11,608 nt of DNA from an uncultured Pleurocapsa sp. (GTDB lineage: Bacteria; Cyanobacteriota; Cyanobacteriia; Cyanobacteriales; Xenococcaceae), in assembly GCA_937884735.1 (NCBI GenBank), contig CAKZYI010000105.1, forward strand, positions 1 through 11,608. Reading direction: 5' to 3'. The translations under genes were made by a program, and so were the position numbers. Shown here piece after piece: positions 7,514-11,608 of this stretch (positions within the stretch are counted from its first letter, which is position 1; every line of letters starts with the position of its first letter). The notes under the pieces are model-generated. The model was given only the letters and a program-made list of their open reading frames with translations, had not been told where the DNA came from and did not search any database.

Positions 7514-8455
7514 ATGCGGTCGCAAATGGAACCAGAAACAGAACAATTACTAGGTACTTTAGAATTATTAGCAGATAAACTATATTTTGATTTACCTGGA
7601 CATGAAGACGGAGGGTATATTTATTCTTATGTTTGGGAAAAAAATACTCGAGGTAAATTCAATATTTTTAATCTTTGTCAGGAGAATAGCTGGTTAAAAT
7701 TAACAGATAGGCAGAATATTATTAAAAGTTGGCGACAATTAGAATCTGCTCGTCGTTTTAATGATTTTTCTCTTAGTTCAGAAGAAATTAAAGCTTGGGG
7801 AAATAATATTGATTCTTTGGCATCAATTATTCAAAGTTTATCAAATACAGAAGCTTATCAAATTAACAATATTCCGTATAGTATTCAATATAATATTATT
7901 TTAGAGCAAGTAGATAATGATGCTTGGGTTGGTATTGCTCCAACAGTTTATGTTGAAACCAATATTCCTCATAAAGTTATTGCTCGACATACAAAATATC
8001 CCAAGAATCCTATAGAAGATTATGGCGATCTAGCTATAGAATTTAATTATAAAATTAAAGCGATCGCTGCCCAATTAGGAAGTATAGAATTAAATGGTGA
8101 CTTTGGTGGGGGTTATATTTATTCTCATACCCATCAAATAATATATGCTTTTGGCAAAACTAAAGAACTAGCATTCACAAATACTCTACAAAAAACAGGA
8201 ATGTTAGAAATTAGTAACTTTGCTGGTTTATATAGCGATATCTCATATTTTGATAATTACTATCCTGAATATAATACCAAAAATCAATATCAAAAATATA
8301 TTCGTATTAATCAATTTATGGAGCAAAATTTTTCCGAAGTAAAAGTGTATCGCTTGGCTAGTGAAATCAGCGAAAATATTTATATATTAGGTGAAATAGA
8401 TGCAGGCGATCTTGTTGGTTTATATCTCAAGAGTTTTTTTGTTTACAATCCCTAA
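7514..8455 (+). CDS. Tandem NuiA-like (nuclease A inhibitor-like) two-domain protein
   Basis: The last 55 residues match, from memory, the end of Anabaena NuiA, the inhibitor of the sugar-nonspecific nuclease NucA: V-Y-R-L (278-281), Y-I-L-G-E (290-294) and A-G-D-L-V-G (297-302), against VYRL, YVIGE and AGNLAG. The N-terminal half carries the same scheme. L-x-G-x-x-x-G-G-Y-I-Y-S occurs at 27-38 and again at 193-204, and I-L-x-x-[VI]-D-x-x-x-[WL]-V-G-[IL] at 129-141 and 291-303. Each half is thus about 135-145 residues, the size of one NuiA, joined by a linker at about 150-175. There is no signal peptide, so it is probably cytoplasmic. Met5 (7526) is an alternative start; neither has a clear Shine-Dalgarno. 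The gene follows hicB by nine bases and is probably co-transcribed. The target nuclease is unknown and binding is inferred only. The C-terminal match is good; the N-terminal one rests on the internal repeat. Confidence 0.7.
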   Translation: MRSQMEPETEQLLGTLELLADKLYFDLPGHEDGGYIYSYVWEKNTRGKFNIFNLCQENSWLKLTDRQNIIKSWRQLESARRFNDFSLSSEEIKAWGNNIDSLASIIQSLSNTEAYQINNIPYSIQYNIILEQVDNDAWVGIAPTVYVETNIPHKVIARHTKYPKNPIEDYGDLAIEFNYKIKAIAAQLGSIELNGDFGGGYIYSHTHQIIYAFGKTKELAFTNTLQKTGMLEISNFAGLYSDISYFDNYYPEYNTKNQYQKYIRINQFMEQNFSEVKVYRLASEISENIYILGEIDAGDLVGLYLKSFFVYNP

Positions 8456-8511
8456 AGTTTATTTTTAATATTCAATCTCCGATACTCTAACACTGGAAAT
8501 AATCTTCACCA

Positions 8512-10224
8512 TTAAAATAAAAAGTATCTTTGCGCCATTGGTAAAACTTTTGCAGGTTTGCAGGTTAACAATTCCCCATCGGCTTTAACTTCATAAGTTT
8601 CAGGGTTAACTTCAATGTTTAGCAGGGCATCATTTAACTTCATGTCTGTCTTGCTCAATTTCCGAGTATTGCTAACCGCAGCTATGATTTTATTTAATCC
8701 AATTTGTTCGGGGATACCTGCATTGATCGCAGCTTGAGAAAGAAAAGAAATTGAAGTTGCACCAACTGCACCACCAAAGCTAGCAAACATGGGGCGCATA
8801 TATACAGGTTGGGGAGTGGGAATACTAGCATTAGGATCTCCCATTTGAGCATAAGCGATCGCGCCACCTTTAATCACTATTTCTGGTTTAACCCCAAACA
8901 TGGCGGGTTTCCACAGACAGATATCGGCTAGTTTACCTTCTTCAATTGAACCAACGCGATCGCCTATTCCGTGGGTAATAGCGGGGTTAATTGTGTATTT
9001 AGCAATATAGCGTTTTGCGCGGAAGTTGTCAGCAGGTTCGTCATTAGAGGAAGATAAAACACCTCGCTGTACCTTCATTTTGTGGGCAGTTTGCCAAGTA
9101 CGAATAATAGTTTCCCCTACCCTACCCATTGCTTGAGAATCGGAGGCAATCATGCTAAATGCACCCAGATCGTGCAATATATCCTCTGCTGCAATTGTTT
9201 CCTGGCGAATGCGGGATTCGGCAAAGGCTACATCTTCAGGAATGCTTTTATAAAGATGGTGGCATACCATCAACATATCCAAATGTTCTTCTAAAGTATT
9301 GACGGTAAAAGGACGAGTGGGGTTAGTGGAAGACGGCAAGACATTGCTGTAGGCACAGACTTTAATAATATCGGGGGCATGTCCGCCACCCGCACCCTCG
9401 GTATGATAGGTGTGGATTACTCTGTCTTTAAAAGCACCGATGGTATTCTCCACAAAACCAGCTTCATTTAAAGTATCGGTGTGAATAGCTACCTGCACAT
9501 CATATTCATCGGCAACATTTAAACAAGTATCGATCGCTTTGGGAGTTGTTCCCCAATCTTCGTGGAGTTTTAGCCCCATAGCCCCTGCCTTTACCTGTTC
9601 TACTAGTCCTTGGGGTTTGGCACTATTTCCCTTGCCCAAAAAGCCTAAGTTCATCGGAAAAGCATCCCCCGCCTGTAGCATCCGCCAGATATTCCATTCC
9701 CCAGGAGTGCAGGTTGTAGCGTTTGTCCCTGTTGCTGGACCAGTACCACCACCTATCATAGTAGTAATACCAGAAGCGATCGCAGTTTCTATCTGTTGGG
9801 GACAGATAAAATGAATGTGGCTATCTATTCCCCCTGCGGTGACTATATGTCCTTCCCCTGCTACAACTTCTGTCGCCGCACCAATAATAATATCAACGTT
9901 ATCCTGAATTAAAGGATTACCCGCCTTGCCAATTTTGCAGATGTTACCATCCTTGATTCCAATATCCGCCTTAACAATACCCCACCAGTCAAGAATTAGA
10001 GCATTGGTAATCACCAAATCTACTGCGCCATCTTCACGAGAAATAGGAGACTGCCCCATACCATCGCGAATAACTTTGCCACCACCAAACTTAACCTCAT
10101 CGCCGTAGGTAGTGTAGTCTCGTTCTACTTCAATAAATAATTCCGTGTCTGCTAGTCTAACGCGATCGCCTGTTGTTGCACCATAAGTATCTGCATATGC
10201 CCGTCGATCCATTTGATAGCTCAT
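8512..10224 (-). CDS. ureC: Urease subunit alpha (catalytic, nickel-containing)
   Basis: This is a full-length 570-residue urease alpha chain, which hydrolyses urea to ammonia and carbamate in the cytoplasm as part of the UreABC complex. All key residues are present at +2 relative to Klebsiella numbering: nickel ligands His136 and His138 (S-H-I-H-F), the carbamylated Lys219 with His221 (G-L-K-L-H-E-D-W-G), His248 (A-I-H-T-D), His274 (H-T-Y-H-T-E-G) and Asp362 (S-D-S-Q). The mobile flap has Cys321 and the catalytic His322 (M-V-C-H-H-L). The N-terminus (M-S-Y-Q-M-D-R-R-A-Y-A) is the normal family start, and the ATG at 10224 has only a weak purine-rich site ahead of it. No ureA, ureB or accessory gene (ureDEFG) is adjacent; scattered urease genes are also known from Synechocystis 6803. 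Upstream lies a divergent lipoprotein gene. No clear NtcA site (GTA-N8-TAC) was found in between. Confidence 0.98.
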   Translation of the reverse strand: MSYQMDRRAYADTYGATTGDRVRLADTELFIEVERDYTTYGDEVKFGGGKVIRDGMGQSPISREDGAVDLVITNALILDWWGIVKADIGIKDGNICKIGKAGNPLIQDNVDIIIGAATEVVAGEGHIVTAGGIDSHIHFICPQQIETAIASGITTMIGGGTGPATGTNATTCTPGEWNIWRMLQAGDAFPMNLGFLGKGNSAKPQGLVEQVKAGAMGLKLHEDWGTTPKAIDTCLNVADEYDVQVAIHTDTLNEAGFVENTIGAFKDRVIHTYHTEGAGGGHAPDIIKVCAYSNVLPSSTNPTRPFTVNTLEEHLDMLMVCHHLYKSIPEDVAFAESRIRQETIAAEDILHDLGAFSMIASDSQAMGRVGETIIRTWQTAHKMKVQRGVLSSSNDEPADNFRAKRYIAKYTINPAITHGIGDRVGSIEEGKLADICLWKPAMFGVKPEIVIKGGAIAYAQMGDPNASIPTPQPVYMRPMFASFGGAVGATSISFLSQAAINAGIPEQIGLNKIIAAVSNTRKLSKTDMKLNDALLNIEVNPETYEVKADGELLTCKPAKVLPMAQRYFLF

Positions 10225-10408
10225 GTTCGTTATCTTTACCAGTGCCGATTTAACTATTAGGAATAGCTGTAAGCCATAAATCTTAAGCTTTGAACTAAAA
10301 ATATTACAGCTAGCTTATAGATTAATAGAAGAACAGTAAATCTCAATAACACAACAGAATATATTAATGATCTAGTATGAAAAGCGATCGGGCAATATAA
10401 AGTAAGTT
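10225..10408. promoter_or_regulatory. Divergent intergenic region between ureC and the lipoprotein gene
   Basis: These 184 bases should contain the promoter of ureC (leftward) and of the lipoprotein gene (rightward). They hold a 9-bp inverted repeat (10264-10272 and 10304-10312) and a near-HIP1 octamer (GCGATCGG, about 10384). A consensus NtcA site is not seen, and no -35/-10 pair stands out. Confidence 0.4.
10264..10312. repeat. 9-bp perfect inverted repeat upstream of ureC
   Basis: TAGCTGTAA (10264-10272) and TTACAGCTA (10304-10312) are exact reverse complements separated by 31 bases, located 40-88 bases before the ureC start. They may be paired operator half-sites (spacing centre to centre 40 bp, near four helical turns) or the arms of a long-loop hairpin in the ureC leader. 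Confidence 0.45.
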
Positions 10409-10972
10409 ATGTCAGTAATTAAATCTCTGTTTCAAACTATTGGGTTAATGGGCATCTTATCTGCCTGTCAATTTAATCAATCTGAAAATCCATCGCAAAC
10501 TAATTCCCCTAAGACCGATTCTCAAACCAACCCTGCCATAGAAGAGTTCGCTACGTCTTCTAATCCAGTTTTTGAAAGCGTTTTGCCAGAATTAGCCAAA
10601 AAAACCAATATAGACCCTGTTTTACCTACTTACCTTCCTGAATATCAAAGCGATCCTCCTCTCCATGCAAATTTAATTAATGCAGATGGATCTAAATATC
10701 AGATCGTACTTGGTTACACTCCAGACTGCACTGGTCAAAATGTCTGCCGTTTGGGGAATATAGAAGCGGAAAAAGAAAATCCTTCATCCCCTTTAAAAGG
10801 AGAACAAACAGTAACCCTGAACAATGGCACAGAAGCTTATTTCACCGATGCGGTGTGTGATGCACAATGTAGTGACTCTACTTTAACCTGGAAACAAGAT
10901 TCGGTTACTCACTCCGTTGGTATCAAAGCGGGAAAAATGGAAACACTAATCAAAATTGCCAACTCTATGTAG
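10409..10972 (+). CDS. Small hypothetical lipoprotein with four conserved-looking cysteines
   Basis: This 187-residue protein is of unrecognised family. Residues 1-20 form a lipoprotein signal peptide with a perfect lipobox, L-S-A-C, giving lipidated Cys20. A Ser/Asn/Gln-rich linker (21-45) follows, then a globular domain from about residue 55. The domain contains two cysteine pairs, Cys107/Cys113 (D-C-T-G-Q-N-V-C) and Cys150/Cys154 (V-C-D-A-Q-C), suited to disulfides in the periplasm. A segment with T-V-T-L-N-N-G-T-E-A-Y-F (134-145) and a C-terminal amphipathic helix suggest a small mixed alpha/beta fold. The ATG at 10409 is the start that places the signal peptide correctly. The NADAR gene begins 25 bp downstream on the same strand, and ureC is divergent on the other side. 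The lipoprotein call is strong; function is unknown. Confidence 0.8.
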   Translation: MSVIKSLFQTIGLMGILSACQFNQSENPSQTNSPKTDSQTNPAIEEFATSSNPVFESVLPELAKKTNIDPVLPTYLPEYQSDPPLHANLINADGSKYQIVLGYTPDCTGQNVCRLGNIEAEKENPSSPLKGEQTVTLNNGTEAYFTDAVCDAQCSDSTLTWKQDSVTHSVGIKAGKMETLIKIANSM

Positions 10973-10997
10973 CAAGAGAATTTTTTCGCAACTCTAA

Positions 10998-11576
10998 ATG
11001 ATAAACAAAATTAGAACAAGGCAAGATTTAATCGGTCGCATTAATCATGGCGATAAAGTAAAGTATCTCTTTTTTTGGGGACATCAACCTAGCTTGGATG
11101 GATCGATAGGGAAGAGTTGTTTTAGTCAGTGGTACGAAGCTTCGTTTGAATTAAATGGAATTAAATATCCTACTGCCGAACACTATATGATGGCAGAGAA
11201 AGCCAGGTTGTTTAAGGATGATGATGTTCTCGCACAAATCATAGCCGCAGAACATCCAGGGGAAGCCAAAAAACTAGGTCGCCTAGTAAAGGGGTTTAAA
11301 CAAGAAGTTTGGTTTAAACACAGATTTAAGATCGTAGTAAAAGGTAATGCAGGTAAATTTGAACAAAACCCAGAATTAAAAGAGTTTTTGATTAATACGG
11401 GAAAAAGAATTTTAGTTGAAGCTAGCCCCAGAGATCGAATATGGGGTATTGGTTTAGGTCAAAACAATCCCGATGCAGCCAATCCCTATAAGTGGCGTGG
11501 TGAAAATCTATTAGGCTTTGCTTTGATGGAAGCTAGAAATATTTTGATTAAAAATTGTTATGTAACAAAATATTAA
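10998..11576 (+). CDS. NADAR / YbiA-family N-glycosidase-like protein
   Basis: This 192-residue protein is of the NADAR superfamily (formerly DUF1768), represented by E. coli YbiA. Known members hydrolyse N-glycosidic bonds, either on reactive early riboflavin-pathway intermediates or on ADP-ribosylated guanosine. Family motifs appear in order: Y-L-F-F-W-G-H at 23-29, F-S-Q-W-Y-E-A-S-F at 42-50, Y-P-T-A-E-H-Y-M-M-A-E-K-A at 57-69 (Glu61 in the presumed active site), G-R-x-V-K-G-F at 94-100, L-V-E-A-S-P-R-D-R-I-W-G-I-G at 139-152 and L-L-G-F-A-L-M-E-A-R at 171-180. The length is slightly above the usual ~160, due to an N-terminal extension of about 20 residues. There is no signal peptide, so it is cytoplasmic. 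It follows the lipoprotein gene by 25 bp. No DarT-like ADP-ribosyltransferase or riboflavin gene is adjacent, so which activity applies cannot be told from context. Confidence 0.9.
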   Translation: MINKIRTRQDLIGRINHGDKVKYLFFWGHQPSLDGSIGKSCFSQWYEASFELNGIKYPTAEHYMMAEKARLFKDDDVLAQIIAAEHPGEAKKLGRLVKGFKQEVWFKHRFKIVVKGNAGKFEQNPELKEFLINTGKRILVEASPRDRIWGIGLGQNNPDAANPYKWRGENLLGFALMEARNILIKNCYVTKY

Positions 11577-11608
11577 AATAATTATTGAGAATGGGTCACG
11601 AGTTTACT

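Noticed and set aside
8458..8521. A/T-rich inverted repeat between the convergent NuiA-like gene and ureC as a bidirectional terminator
   Set aside because: The arms are only A/T, imperfect by one base and about 41 bases apart, with no GC stem followed by a T run; too weak to call.
9539..9814. Plus-strand ORF of 91 codons opposite ureC
   Set aside because: It is fully antisense to a conserved, intact ureC; its composition follows from the ureC codons.
10331..10350. Possible NtcA site upstream of ureC
   Set aside because: Only a partial match (GTA-N8-TAA) is present; the second half-site does not match the consensus TAC, and the position is unsupported.
1..11608. CRISPR array, tRNA, rRNA or insertion sequence
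   Set aside because: No regular direct repeats with spacers, no cloverleaf-like segments and no transposase motifs were seen; the LRV repeats are protein-level repeats with diverged DNA.

Overview
The window looks like chromosomal DNA from an AT-rich cyanobacterium. The evidence is at least eleven copies of the HIP1 palindrome GCGATCGC (about one per kb, inside and outside genes), a cyanobacterial-type urease alpha subunit standing alone without ureA or ureB, a long leucine-rich-repeat-variant (LRV) protein, a secreted pentapeptide-repeat protein and NuiA-like domains, a family described from Anabaena. A unicellular or baeocyte-forming lineage is possible, but the sequence does not settle the genus.

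Layout. Positions 1-694 (minus) hold the N-terminal 231 residues of a PQQ-dependent aldose sugar dehydrogenase that runs off the left edge. Positions 863-2794 (minus) encode a secreted pentapeptide-repeat protein with a C-terminal membrane domain, apparently started by TTG. A divergent intergenic region of about 205 bp follows. From 3000 to 8455 (plus) lies a tightly spaced co-directional run: an LRV solenoid protein interrupted by one in-frame TGA (3000-6119, then 6168-7055), a HicA-family toxin gene (7089-7295), an overlapping HicB-family antitoxin gene (7292-7504), and a 313-residue protein (7514-8455) that reads as two tandem NuiA-like (nuclease A inhibitor) domains. Convergent to it is ureC (8512-10224, minus). 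Divergent from ureC are a small lipoprotein with four cysteines (10409-10972, plus) and a NADAR/YbiA-family protein (10998-11576, plus).

How the genes relate. The dehydrogenase and pentapeptide genes are in tandem on the minus strand but separated by 168 bp, and have no obvious functional link. The 3000-8455 block is the most interesting part. Gaps of 33, -4 and 9 bp suggest co-transcription of a repeat scaffold, an mRNA-interferase toxin/antitoxin pair and a probable double nuclease-inhibitor protein. This resembles a conflict or stress module, although no target nuclease is present in the window. The LRV reading frame continues in the same frame and the same repeat pattern across the TGA, so the two LRV ORFs are almost certainly one 1352-codon gene split by a single stop: a nonsense mutation, a sequencing error or readthrough. 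ureC keeps all expected nickel ligands and active-site residues. The lipoprotein and NADAR genes are 25 bp apart and may form a two-gene unit. No tRNA, rRNA, insertion sequence or CRISPR array is visible, and no gene-free stretch exceeds about 205 bp.
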